Positions 17,498 through 25,486 of a stretch of DNA of 64,000 bases are shown one piece after another. Made by a program: the position numbers and the translations under genes. Under the pieces are notes generated by a model, which was given only the letters and a program-made list of their open reading frames with translations, did no database searches and had not been told where the DNA came from. Within the stretch, counting starts at the first letter, position 1; the number at the start of each line of letters is the position of its first letter. The stretch is from Lachnospiraceae bacterium (lineage in GTDB: Bacteria; Bacillota; Clostridia; Lachnospirales; Lachnospiraceae), in NCBI GenBank assembly GCA_017938145.1, contig JAGBCB010000019.1, positions 62,001-126,000 on the forward strand, written 5' to 3'.

Positions 17498-17938
17498 ATG
17501 AATATTAGAACCATGACAATCAATGATTATGAAGCAGTGTATGCTTTGTGGATGTCCTGTGCCGGAATGGGGTTAAACAATTTGCATGATTCCAGGGAAG
17601 GAATTGATAAGTTTTTAAAGAGAAACCCGGACACCTGCTTTGTTGCAGAGAATGAAACCGATATTGTAGGTATCATCATAGCAGGTAATGACGGACGCAG
17701 AGGATATATTTATCATACCGCAGTTCATCCGGAATACCGGAAGCGTGGAATTGGAAAAGCTCTGGTGGAGCAGGCAATGGAAGCGTTAAAGTCCTGTGGA
17801 ATCAATAAGGTAGCCTTGGTGGTATTTGAAAGAAACGATACCGGAAATGCTTTTTGGGAGCGTATGGGGTTTGCCGCACGGGAAGATTTGGTTTACCGGA
17901 ATAAAGAGATTACAAAACTGGTGAGGATTGATACATGA
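17498..17938 (+). CDS. GNAT family N-acetyltransferase
   Basis: 146 residues, single GNAT domain. Motif A is VHPEYRKRGIGKALVEQAM (about 76-94); NAFWERMGFAAREDLVY closes the fold. Resembles ribosomal-protein or small-amine acetyltransferases in size; no substrate call. Its stop overlaps the ATG of a 13-codon remnant (17935-17976). Confidence 0.88.
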   Translation: MNIRTMTINDYEAVYALWMSCAGMGLNNLHDSREGIDKFLKRNPDTCFVAENETDIVGIIIAGNDGRRGYIYHTAVHPEYRKRGIGKALVEQAMEALKSCGINKVALVVFERNDTGNAFWERMGFAAREDLVYRNKEITKLVRIDT

Positions 17939-18009
17939 AAATTACCGAGAATGTACATAAAATAAGAATGGAGTAGCTAAAAGTATTGAGGCTTGTAAGA
18001 AGGATTGAG
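17935..18009 (+). pseudogene. Possible remnant of an MBL-fold hydrolase gene
   Basis: ATG 17935 opens MKITENVHKIRME and stops at TAG 17974-17976. This start resembles the first residues of some metallo-beta-lactamase-fold hydrolases. The same frame after the stop reads AKSIEACKKD and then TGA, like the tail of a longer protein. It may be a gene reduced to its two ends by an internal deletion. The evidence is short and weak. Confidence 0.25.
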
Positions 18010-18023
18010 ATGGGAGAAAAATT

Positions 18024-18425
18024 ATGAGACTGGACGGTTTTGGTTTATTTGTAGAGGATATGCCAACTATGATTCGCTTTTACAGAGATGTTTTGGAATT
18101 TGAAATAAAAGAAGGTGAAGACACATCCAATGTGTATTTGATTAAGGATGATACCTTATTTCTTTTGTACGGCAGAAAAGATTTTGAGAATATGACAAGC
18201 CGTAAATATGAGTACATAAAGGGAATCAATGGTCATGCGGAAATTGCATTGTATGTGGATACCTTTGAAGAAGTAGATGAGGAATACGAAAAGGCTGTCA
18301 GTAAAGGAGCTGTTTCGGTATTGGAACCGGAAACAGAACCTTGGGGACAAAGAACCTGTTATATTGCGGATCCGGAAGGAAATGTAATTGAAATAGGATC
18401 TTTTAATAAGCCATTTAGAAGTTAA
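18024..18425 (+). CDS. VOC family (glyoxalase/bleomycin-resistance fold) protein
   Basis: 133 residues, two beta-alpha-beta-beta-beta modules. LDGFGLFVEDMPTMIRFYRDVLEF at the start and WGQRTCYIADPEGNVIEIGSF at the end are classical VOC signatures. Glu119-region (VIEIGSF) and His75-region (GHAEIALYV) could supply metal ligands. May be a lyase, dioxygenase or drug-binding protein; not decidable. Confidence 0.85.
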   Translation: MRLDGFGLFVEDMPTMIRFYRDVLEFEIKEGEDTSNVYLIKDDTLFLLYGRKDFENMTSRKYEYIKGINGHAEIALYVDTFEEVDEEYEKAVSKGAVSVLEPETEPWGQRTCYIADPEGNVIEIGSFNKPFRS

Positions 18426-18449
18426 TTTTTGTTTGGAGGAAACGGGAAA

Positions 18450-18782
18450 ATGAATGAGCAGGTAAAAGAGTATTTAAAAAAATATCCGGATGAGATTGTG
18501 GATAGATTCTATAAGTTAAGACAGCTGATTTTTGAGAGTGCTTCCTGTGAACCGGAGGAAACCTTGTGGGCGAAGCTGCCAACCTATACTGTTGGTGAAG
18601 ATTTTGTGAGACTGATTCCGTTTAAAGATCATATTAACATCGAAGCCCGGGCGGTACTGCAGCATACGGATGAACTGACTGATTATAAAATTACTCCTAA
18701 GGGAATGCTGCAACTCTATGCAAAACAGGAGATACCTGTGGAAGTTTTGAAACGAGTTTTTGCGGAAACATTAGAGGTATAA
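18450..18782 (+). CDS. DUF1801-type (YdhG-like) protein
   Basis: 110 residues resembling the DUF1801 family: an N-terminal helical segment with EYLKKYPDEIVDRFYKLRQLI, then WAKLPTYTVGEDFVRLIPFKDHINIEA and the PKGMLQLYAKQEIP end. Function unknown. The ATG at 18450 follows TGGAGGA at 18434-18440; an earlier in-frame TTG at 18429 is not supported. Confidence 0.65.
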   Translation: MNEQVKEYLKKYPDEIVDRFYKLRQLIFESASCEPEETLWAKLPTYTVGEDFVRLIPFKDHINIEARAVLQHTDELTDYKITPKGMLQLYAKQEIPVEVLKRVFAETLEV

Positions 18783-18786
18783 AAGT

Positions 18787-19143
18787 ATGGAATTAGTATT
18801 ACAACCAACTTCTGAAACTTGCGGTCAAGCATGCATTTCGATGATTACAGGAAAAACTATAGAAGAAGTAATCAAAGATATGAAAACAAGCGGACCAACA
18901 AGTATAGGGCAACTAATGGAGATATTAGATTTTTATGGTGTAAAACACGCGGAAAGAAATACTCGTATCTCGAAGAAAAATCCCACACCATATAACTGTT
19001 CTATTTTGACGGTGCATGCAAATGCGGGCTACACACATTGGACTTTAATATATGACAATAAATTTTACGACCCTGAATTCGGATTGATTGAGGGCGAGTA
19101 TACTTATGGAAAGATAACGTCTTTTTTGGGAATTTATATTTAA
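18787..19143 (+). CDS. Stand-alone C39-like papain-fold cysteine peptidase
   Basis: 118 residues corresponding to a single C39-type peptidase domain. Gln6 (oxyanion hole), Cys12 in SETCGQACISMITG, His84 in GYTHWTLIYD and Asp95 in FYDPEFG make a complete catalytic set. C39 domains normally cleave double-glycine leaders and are fused to an ABC exporter; here no transporter or precursor is adjacent. It may be a free peptidase or a peptidase-like protein. The gene is visibly more AT-rich than its neighbours. Confidence 0.7.
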   Translation: MELVLQPTSETCGQACISMITGKTIEEVIKDMKTSGPTSIGQLMEILDFYGVKHAERNTRISKKNPTPYNCSILTVHANAGYTHWTLIYDNKFYDPEFGLIEGEYTYGKITSFLGIYI

Positions 19144-19161
19144 GTGAATTCTAATTGATAG

Positions 19162-19191
19162 TTGAGCAGTGGCTGCGTGATAATTTATAAT
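19162..19191 (+). promoter_or_regulatory. Candidate promoter before the GNAT pair
   Basis: TTGAGC (19162-19167), 18 bases, TATAAT (19186-19191), 22 bases before the ATG at 19213. Confidence 0.45.
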
Positions 19192-19212
19192 GTTAGGAGA
19201 GAAACTTAGGAA

Positions 19213-19668
19213 ATGCAACTATTAAATTTACATAACATCATCGAACAAAAACAATGGATTGACAAAATCCGTGCCTGTGACTGGAGCGCTGCTAAATTTC
19301 TTGCCAATTTGCTGGAACAGGATAAATTTCATGAAGTCCTTGGTGAGGGCAATCTGTTCCTTATGGTGGAGGAAGAAAACGTTGTGGCATTCTGCACATT
19401 GACACGGAAGGACTGCATAGATGACGATAGTCTTTTTCCGTGGATAGGATTTGTGTTTACATCACAAGAATACCGTGGTCAAAGATATAGCGGTGTGGTT
19501 ATTGATTATGCTTGTAACAAGGCAAAAGAACAGGGATTTGATACGGTGTATCTGGCAACTGATCATATCGGACTGTATGAAAAATACGGTTTCTCCTATA
19601 TAGAAAGCCGGATGGATGTTTATAACGAAATGAGCAGAATTTATTGTAGAAAACTAATTGCGAACTAG
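19213..19668 (+). CDS. GNAT family N-acetyltransferase
   Basis: 151 residues. Motif A is degenerate: FTSQEYRGQRYSGVVIDYA (about 89-107) keeps RGQRYSG in place of the usual RGxGxG/A. GLYEKYGFSYIE marks the last strand-helix. Because the canonical second Gly is replaced, acetyl-CoA binding may be altered. Substrate unknown. Confidence 0.8.
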   Translation: MQLLNLHNIIEQKQWIDKIRACDWSAAKFLANLLEQDKFHEVLGEGNLFLMVEEENVVAFCTLTRKDCIDDDSLFPWIGFVFTSQEYRGQRYSGVVIDYACNKAKEQGFDTVYLATDHIGLYEKYGFSYIESRMDVYNEMSRIYCRKLIAN

Positions 19669-19684
19669 AGAAAAAAGGAGTATT

Positions 19685-20122
19685 ATGAACATTAGAGAGA
19701 TGTTACGGGAGGACATCCCGGCGTGTGCAGACATTCTGTGCAGTGTATATAATAATGAGATGTGGCAGTGCCGTTGGACAAAGGAAACCGCTATGGAATA
19801 TCTGACTGACTTTTTTGAAACAAAAAAGTTTGTCGGATATGTTTTGGAAGAGAACGGCGAAATCCTCGGAGGAATTTTTGCCAGGGAAAAGGTATGGTGG
19901 AACAACAGCGAGGTTTTTATTGAAGAAATGTTTGTGAAGCCGGAGCTGCAGAGACGGGGCTGCGGTACGTTACTGCTTCAGGCAGTGGAAACTTATGTGA
20001 AAGAAAAGGGGTTGGCCGGACTTACATTGGAGACGAATAAATATGCTCCTGCACCAAATTTCTACCGGAAGAATGGATTTCAGGACAACGATTATGTCAT
20101 TGTAATGTACAAGGAGGCGTGA
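19685..20122 (+). CDS. GNAT family N-acetyltransferase
   Basis: 145 residues. Motif A is VKPELQRRGCGTLLLQAVE (about 84-102), then NFYRKNGFQDNDYVIVMYK. It has a long N-terminal half with WWNNSEVFIEEMFV leading into motif A. ATG 19685 follows AAAGGAG; an in-frame TTG upstream at 19658 lacks a site. Six bases upstream of the HD-GYP gene. Confidence 0.88.
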   Translation: MNIREMLREDIPACADILCSVYNNEMWQCRWTKETAMEYLTDFFETKKFVGYVLEENGEILGGIFAREKVWWNNSEVFIEEMFVKPELQRRGCGTLLLQAVETYVKEKGLAGLTLETNKYAPAPNFYRKNGFQDNDYVIVMYKEA

Positions 20123-20128
20123 GAGAAT

Positions 20129-21424
20129 TTGGAACATTGTAAACTGCAAATCGCCTGTATGCTGATTATTCTTTACATCCTGTTTATATATTGCAAGGAA
20201 TGTAAGCGGTATGGGCGGAAAGACAAATTTTCCATGTTTGATGCACTGTTGGCAGTAGGAATCTTTAGTGTATTCTTTGATGGAGTGACGGCATATACCG
20301 TAAATCATTTAGGGCAGGTAAATGAAACCGCCAACATGATATTTCACTTATGCTTTTTGGTGGGCTTGGATTGTTTTATTTTCCGGTTGTTTGTGTACAT
20401 GCTGTCTATTACAGCAGGTCTGCCTAAAAAGAAAAGCGGCGTTTGGCTTATGTATCTTCCTTTGATTGTAAATGTTGCCTTGGTAGTTATTAATATACCA
20501 AACCTGCAGTACATCGAAGGGGAAGTCAGTAATTATTCCATGGGTATGTCCGCTTATACCTGTTTTGTTATGGCGGCAATATATATTCTGGCCAGCATTG
20601 TGATTTTCTTCAGCAGATGGCGGTATATTGAGCGTCATAAAAGAATCAGTGTGTTGACCTATTTACTCATGCTGGCAGCAATTACCGTTTATCAGATGCT
20701 GCATCCCCAGGCGTTGCTTACCAGCCTTTGCGCCACTTTAATTATTCTTGGTGTGTATTTGAACCAGGAAAATCCTTCGGTGCTGGAACTTGCCAGATAT
20801 CACGAGGAAATGACCATGGGATTCGCAACTCTGGTGGAAAATAAGGACGGTAGTACCGGTGGTCACATCAAGCGCACTACCATGTATGTGCGGTTACTGG
20901 CGGAAGAGCTTAGAAGAAGAGGATATTATAAAGAAGTGCTGACGAAGGATTATGTAAGAAACCTTTATCTGGCGGCACCAATGCACGATATCGGTAAGGT
21001 TGCTGTTCCAGATGTAATCTTACAAAAACCGGGCAGACTTACAGAGGAAGAATTTGCACAGATGAAGCTGCATGCGGAACATGGCGGCAGAATTGTGCAG
21101 GAAACCTTTGGACATCTTGGCAATGAGCAGTACGCCGAGATGGCCTATCAGGTGGCAAGATATCATCACGAAAAGTGGAACGGCCGGGGGTATCCGGAAG
21201 GTCTGACCCGCAAAGAAATTCCGCTGTGTGCCCGGATTATGGCCATTGCGGATGTGTTTGATGCGGTATCGGAAAAACGCTGCTACCGGGATGCCATGCC
21301 GCTTAATAAGTGTTTTGCAATTATTGAAGAGGGCAGCGGGCAGGATTTCGACCCGGTGCTGGCGGAGGTCTTCTTAGATATCCGTGATAAGGTAGAGGCA
21401 GTACATAAAAAGTTTAATCAATAA
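20129..21424 (+). CDS. Membrane HD-GYP domain protein (putative c-di-GMP phosphodiesterase)
   Basis: 431 residues. About seven hydrophobic segments occupy residues 5-210, forming a membrane sensor. The C-terminal HD-GYP domain has [10 protein letters not shown] with His286-Asp287, HAEHGG, the [14 protein letters not shown] signature (346-359) and [13 protein letters not shown]. Catalytic residues appear intact, so c-di-GMP hydrolysis is likely. TTG 20129 is the best start (AAGGAGG 11 bases upstream). The next gene is a chemotaxis receptor, suggesting linked motility control. Confidence 0.88.
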   Translation: MEHCKLQIACMLIILYILFIYCKECKRYGRKDKFSMFDALLAVGIFSVFFDGVTAYTVNHLGQVNETANMIFHLCFLVGLDCFIFRLFVYMLSITAGLPKKKSGVWLMYLPLIVNVALVVINIPNLQYIEGEVSNYSMGMSAYTCFVMAAIYILASIVIFFSRWRYIERHKRISVLTYLLMLAAITVYQMLHPQALLTSLCATLIILGVYLNQENPSVLELARYHEEMTMGFATLVENKDGSTGGHIKRTTMYVRLLAEELRRRGYYKEVLTKDYVRNLYLAAPMHDIGKVAVPDVILQKPGRLTEEEFAQMKLHAEHGGRIVQETFGHLGNEQYAEMAYQVARYHHEKWNGRGYPEGLTRKEIPLCARIMAIADVFDAVSEKRCYRDAMPLNKCFAIIEEGSGQDFDPVLAEVFLDIRDKVEAVHKKFNQ

Positions 21425-21447
21425 ATGGAAAACAAAGGAGGAGTTTT

Positions 21448-22962
21448 ATGAGTTTACTGAAGCAAAATGAAAAAGAAGCTAACTTAATCGTGGCAAAGGT
21501 AATGAGAATATCGTTTATTATTTTTACCTTGATTTTTATACTGAATGTCATCGGTATTTTTGAGGTAAAGCCGGCAGTCATGACATTTGCTTATATCGGA
21601 GGAAGTATTTTGCTTTTACTTCCGACCCTGCTTTGCAATTTCTTAAAGATGGAGCATTGGATTATTAAGTACATCAACGTACTTTGTGCCGCAGTGTTTA
21701 TTACGTTGCTCAGTATTACATTAACCTGGCATGTAGTGGCAATGTACGTGTATCCGATTGCCATTGCAAGCTTATATTTCTCCAAGAAGCTGAACATTTC
21801 CGCAACTGTACTTACGGTTCTGGGTGTTTCTATCGGACAGGTACTGGCATACTTCATGGAAACCACATTAGATGACAATTTTACGGAAGTCCGCGGTATG
21901 ATTATCTTCGGTGTAATTCCGAGAGCTTTGGTAGTTATTGCGGTGGCGGCGATTTTCACTATGCTTTGCGGCAGAACCGCATCCATGCTTTCCAACCTGA
22001 TGGGCGCAGAGGAACAGAAGGAAATGTTTGACCGTATGAAGGCTATGAAGGACAGTGCTTCCCAGACATCTGCGGTGTTATATAATACGGTGTCCCAGCT
22101 TTCTGAAATTTCTGAGAGCTCCCTGCGGGCAAACCAGAGTATTGCAGAAGAAGCAGAACGCTTACTTACCGGTTCCTTGGAGAACACAGGTGCTGTGGAG
22201 TACGCAGATGAACGGATTCAGGCTATTACTACCCAGCTGGCTGATCTCAGCGAGATGAATCACCGTACAGCCCAGTTAACTGAGCGTATCGGACAAAATA
22301 CGGTAGAAAATCAGAAGCTGATGGATGCTGCCACAGAAAATATGAACCAGATTAATAAGAGTACGGAAGAGTGTGAACAGATCATTAAAACCCTGGGTGA
22401 AGAGTCCCAGGAGATTATCGGTATAGTACAGACCATCACCGGTATTTCCAGCAAGACCAACATTCTGGCACTGAACGCTTCCATTGAGGCAGCAAGAGCC
22501 GGAGAGCAGGGTAAGGGCTTTGCTGTGGTTGCAGAAGAAATCCAGAAGCTTTCCGAGCAGACGAAAAAGGCAGTGGAAAGCATCGGAGATATTGTTAATG
22601 AGGTTGTTAAAAACACAGAGGATGCGGTGGCTGCCATGGATGAAAATGCTAAGAATGCCAAAGCAGGTATGGAAAGTATCCAGCTGGCAAACAAATCCGC
22701 AACGTTGATTACATCTTCCAACGAGGAGCTGGTGGGCCAGATTCATGAAATTGACAAGGCAGCAGAAGTAATCCGGGAAAAGAGTAACGAAGTAGCAGAC
22801 CGTATGCAGCAAATCAGCAGCAATACCCAGGCAAACTGTACTGCAGTAGAGCAGGTATCTGCGGCAACTCAGGAAAATACGGCAGGAACAGAGAGCCTGA
22901 CAAATATTGTAGAACAGATTAAGGGATTGTCAGAAAAACTGAACAGTGTAGTACAAGGTTAA
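21448..22962 (+). CDS. Methyl-accepting chemotaxis protein with six-helix membrane sensor
   Basis: 504 residues. Six hydrophobic segments lie in residues 10-180 with no sizeable extracytoplasmic domain. The cytoplasmic part is a long coiled coil with the highly conserved hairpin tip ([20 protein letters not shown] to [13 protein letters not shown], about 333-372). It should couple to CheA/CheW, which are not in the window. The sensor may read membrane state or a small hydrophobic signal (inference). Strong AAAGGAGGAG site. Confidence 0.92.
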   Translation: MSLLKQNEKEANLIVAKVMRISFIIFTLIFILNVIGIFEVKPAVMTFAYIGGSILLLLPTLLCNFLKMEHWIIKYINVLCAAVFITLLSITLTWHVVAMYVYPIAIASLYFSKKLNISATVLTVLGVSIGQVLAYFMETTLDDNFTEVRGMIIFGVIPRALVVIAVAAIFTMLCGRTASMLSNLMGAEEQKEMFDRMKAMKDSASQTSAVLYNTVSQLSEISESSLRANQSIAEEAERLLTGSLENTGAVEYADERIQAITTQLADLSEMNHRTAQLTERIGQNTVENQKLMDAATENMNQINKSTEECEQIIKTLGEESQEIIGIVQTITGISSKTNILALNASIEAARAGEQGKGFAVVAEEIQKLSEQTKKAVESIGDIVNEVVKNTEDAVAAMDENAKNAKAGMESIQLANKSATLITSSNEELVGQIHEIDKAAEVIREKSNEVADRMQQISSNTQANCTAVEQVSAATQENTAGTESLTNIVEQIKGLSEKLNSVVQG

Positions 22963-22972
22963 AAATTTCCCC

Positions 22973-23001
22973 TTTTGGAATTGGCTGAAATGGTATATAA
23001 T
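22973..23001 (+). promoter_or_regulatory. Promoter of the TrmO gene
   Basis: -10 TATAAT at 22996-23001 with a weak TTTTGG (22973-22978) at 17 bases. The leader before ATG 23029 is under 25 bases. Confidence 0.45.
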
Positions 23002-23028
23002 GTAGTCAGCTTCCGAAAGGGGATTTTT

Positions 23029-23718
23029 ATGGATAAAGTAGAGTTCCGCGTCATTGCGCATATAGAAAACGATTATAAAGAAAAGTTCGGTATTCCGCGA
23101 CAAAGCGGTTTGGTGGAGTCCTTGGTTTCAAGAATTGTGTTTGAGCCGGAGTACCGGAACCCGGATGCGTTCCGGGGAATCGAAGGGTATTCCCACCTTT
23201 GGCTGTTGTGGCACTTTTCCGAGGCAGACCGGGGTGAAGAGTGGTCTCCGACGGTACGCCCGCCAAGGCTTGGCGGAAATACCAGAGTAGGGGTATTTGC
23301 CACCCGTTCCCCGTTCCGCCCGAATTCCGTGGGCATGAGTTCCGTAAAACTGGAGAAATTTGAGGTGGATAAAACCTTAGGACCGGTTCTCTATGTGTCC
23401 GGTGCAGACTTGCTTTCAGGCACCCCAATCTTTGATATAAAACCGTACCTTGCCTATGTGGACAGCCACCCGGAGGCAAAGGACGGATTTGCCCTAAATC
23501 AGAAGGAAGGGACGCTTTTTGTGGAGTTTCCGGAAGAACTGCTGGCAGAAGTGCCCGTAGAAAAGCGCCGGGGCCTTATAGAGCTTCTTTCCCAGGACCC
23601 TAGGCCACAATATCAATCTGACCCGGAACGGGTCTATAAAATGAAATTTGGAGCCCAGGAAGTATGGTTTAAGGTAGAAGACGACAAACTTACCGTATGT
23701 AACGTATGTACCGCATAG
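23029..23718 (+). CDS. tRNA (N6-threonylcarbamoyladenosine37-N6)-methyltransferase TrmO-like (TsaA/UPF0066)
   Basis: 229 residues. The TsaA/TrmO beta-barrel shows HIENDYKEKFGIPRQSG, YSHLWLLWHFSE, GVFATRSPFRPNSVGMS and VSGADLLSGTPIFDIKPYL, the family's core. The E. coli member methylates t6A37 of tRNA-Thr using SAM. A small C-terminal domain (QDPRPQYQSDPERVYKM) is also typical. ATG 23029 has GAAAGGGGA upstream and sits just after a promoter; an in-frame upstream start at 22975 would lie in that promoter. Confidence 0.9.
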   Translation: MDKVEFRVIAHIENDYKEKFGIPRQSGLVESLVSRIVFEPEYRNPDAFRGIEGYSHLWLLWHFSEADRGEEWSPTVRPPRLGGNTRVGVFATRSPFRPNSVGMSSVKLEKFEVDKTLGPVLYVSGADLLSGTPIFDIKPYLAYVDSHPEAKDGFALNQKEGTLFVEFPEELLAEVPVEKRRGLIELLSQDPRPQYQSDPERVYKMKFGAQEVWFKVEDDKLTVCNVCTA

Positions 23719-23747
23719 AAAGAATTCTTTTCGTGTTGTAAAAAATA

Positions 23748-23799
23748 ATACTCTGTCAAACCATTAGCGATGAGCGGGTTTGACAGAGTATTTATTTTT
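23748..23799. terminator. Bidirectional terminator between TrmO and pectate lyase genes
   Basis: ATACTCTGTCAAACC (23748-23762) pairs with GGTTTGACAGAGTAT (23777-23791), followed by TTATTTTTT; A-rich on the other side, so it can end both convergent transcripts. Confidence 0.85.
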
Positions 23800-23839
23800 T
23801 ATTGGTGCGATGAGCGGGTCAGGAAGGGTACTTCTGTTT

Positions 23840-25462
23840 TTACTGTCCTATAGTAAACGTTGCGTTGTTTCCTGCAAAGGTAGCCGAGATAGTTCCGGTA
23901 ATATAACCGTACTTATCATATGCCGGCAGTAGTTTCTTTGCCCAGTCGCCGGCCCAGGCATATCCATGGCGGCGTTCTTCACCGATTTCCATGATATCAT
24001 GCTTCATGATACCGTCGCGGTCACAGAAGATAGGAAGATTGGTATCAATTTCGTAGAAACGGTACCAGTTGCGGTGACCGGCAGTGGTTTTAAAATAATT
24101 GCCGTCAGATGCCTTGCGGACATATTCAATGTCAGTTAATTCGGATTCTTTTAACCAGGCAATGGCAGCTTCTACTGCAGTTTTGATTTCAGGAGTCTGT
24201 TCCTGGTTCATCAAGAACAGGATAACCGGAACGGATTCGCATCCGCTGATGGAAGCCAGTTCATAAGCTCTTGCTGCCACCGGTGCATAAGTTACCGGGT
24301 CGTGCTGGGCACACCATGCGGTGAGCTTACCCTGAGATACAATTTGAGACTTTAAGATATAGTCAATGGCACGGTCGATAGAGTCCTGAAGCTTTACCTT
24401 GTAATCATCAGGAATAATATCCGAGTCAAACGGATAACGGCCGTACAGGGCATCTTCCAGCATATAAAGTACGTTAATCATGGCATTATCATTGAAGGTT
24501 ACCATGTCGGAATAGTTGCCGCGGGCAGGATATACCTGAGCAAAGCCGCCGGATTCGTACTGTAAGTTGAACAGGAAGTCTAAGCCTTTTAATACGCTTT
24601 CCTGATATTTTGCATCCGGAACTTCCCGGTAAACTGCCGCAATATGACGAATCTGGGTGTAAGTACCTTCATTATCAATGGTACCGATTAGCTCGCCGTT
24701 TTTGCCGGTCCAACCGGAACCTTTATTTTTCTTCTGGCCTTCGGTCCAGGCGGTTTTACCATCAATCTTTTTATCCCAGCCGCCGTGGTCCATCTGCCAG
24801 GTGATATAGTTATCTGCTAAGGTAATGGCAGCATTCAGATTGGAGAAGTTGGATGCCTTCTTTGGAATAACCACAGAGGTGTTACGCAGGGTTTCTGCCA
24901 CGGTATACACAAGGACGGTTTTTCCTTCTTCATTGGTGGTAACAGAACTGTCTGTTACGGTTAAGGTCCCTTTTACTTCTTTGTAAGAGGTCCAGTCAAT
25001 GTTGTAGGTGCTAAAGGAAATTTCTTCCGGGTTGGCGTTTGGTAAGAAACCGTTTAAGGTAACTGCAATGGTATGCGCATCCTGAATTTCCATGGATTCG
25101 ATTTGTGCCGTAGAAGCGGATATCACAGGAACGGTTGGTGCTTCTGTAGGAACCGGAGTACATGTGGCGGTTGGTTCCGGTGTTGGTGTAGATGTTGCAG
25201 TAGGCTCCGGTGTTGGTGTAGATGTTGCAGTAGGCTCCGGTGTAGATGTTGCAGTAGGCTCCGGAGTTGGCGCTTCTGTCGGAGCAGTAGTAGCGGTTGG
25301 CTCTGCTGCTTCCGTCGGTGCCGTTGTAGTAGTCGGTGCTACTGTATTGGTTGGCACCGGGGTTGGTGTGGCGTCAGTTTTACCTGCTTCGCCACAGCCT
25401 GCAAGTGCAACTACCAGACAGGTAAGAAGCACTGCGTTTTTTTTGTTTACAATTCTTTTCAT
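23840..25462 (-). CDS. PL10 family pectate lyase, secreted lipoprotein
   Basis: 540 residues. A lipoprotein signal (LVVALAGC, Cys23) is followed by a Thr-Pro-Glu linker (about 30-112), an Ig-like or carbohydrate-associated beta domain (about 113-200) and a PL10 alpha-toroid pectate lyase domain: YITWQMDHGGWDK, NEGTYTQIRHIAAVYRE, LDFLFNLQYESGGFAQVYP, LTAWCAQHDPVTYAP and HRNWYRFYEIDTNLPIFCDRDG. It should cleave polygalacturonate at the cell surface. It lies 24 bases after the ABC-F gene in one apparent minus-strand operon. AAAAAAGGAGAA precedes the ATG. Confidence 0.9.
   Translation of the reverse strand: MKRIVNKKNAVLLTCLVVALAGCGEAGKTDATPTPVPTNTVAPTTTTAPTEAAEPTATTAPTEAPTPEPTATSTPEPTATSTPTPEPTATSTPTPEPTATCTPVPTEAPTVPVISASTAQIESMEIQDAHTIAVTLNGFLPNANPEEISFSTYNIDWTSYKEVKGTLTVTDSSVTTNEEGKTVLVYTVAETLRNTSVVIPKKASNFSNLNAAITLADNYITWQMDHGGWDKKIDGKTAWTEGQKKNKGSGWTGKNGELIGTIDNEGTYTQIRHIAAVYREVPDAKYQESVLKGLDFLFNLQYESGGFAQVYPARGNYSDMVTFNDNAMINVLYMLEDALYGRYPFDSDIIPDDYKVKLQDSIDRAIDYILKSQIVSQGKLTAWCAQHDPVTYAPVAARAYELASISGCESVPVILFLMNQEQTPEIKTAVEAAIAWLKESELTDIEYVRKASDGNYFKTTAGHRNWYRFYEIDTNLPIFCDRDGIMKHDIMEIGEERRHGYAWAGDWAKKLLPAYDKYGYITGTISATFAGNNATFTIGQ
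25171..25260. repeat. 30-bp tandem repeat coding for the Thr-Pro-Glu linker
   Basis: Two near-identical 30-base units at 25171-25200 and 25201-25230, followed by a 24-base copy (25231-25254) with a six-base in-frame deletion, and a partial unit. It encodes PEPTATSTPT-like repeats of the pectate lyase linker and is a likely site of replication slippage. Confidence 0.8.
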
Positions 25463-25486
25463 TTGGTTCTCCTTTTTTCTCCTTTA

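Noticed and set aside
21591..22812. Several minus-strand frames of 136-198 codons opposite the chemotaxis receptor
   Set aside because: Mirror of the coiled-coil coding sequence; no initiation signals.
23767..23818. 13-base direct repeat GCGATGAGCGGGT at 23767-23779 and 23806-23818
   Set aside because: Two copies only, flanking a terminator, with no mobile element around; probably chance or a small duplication.
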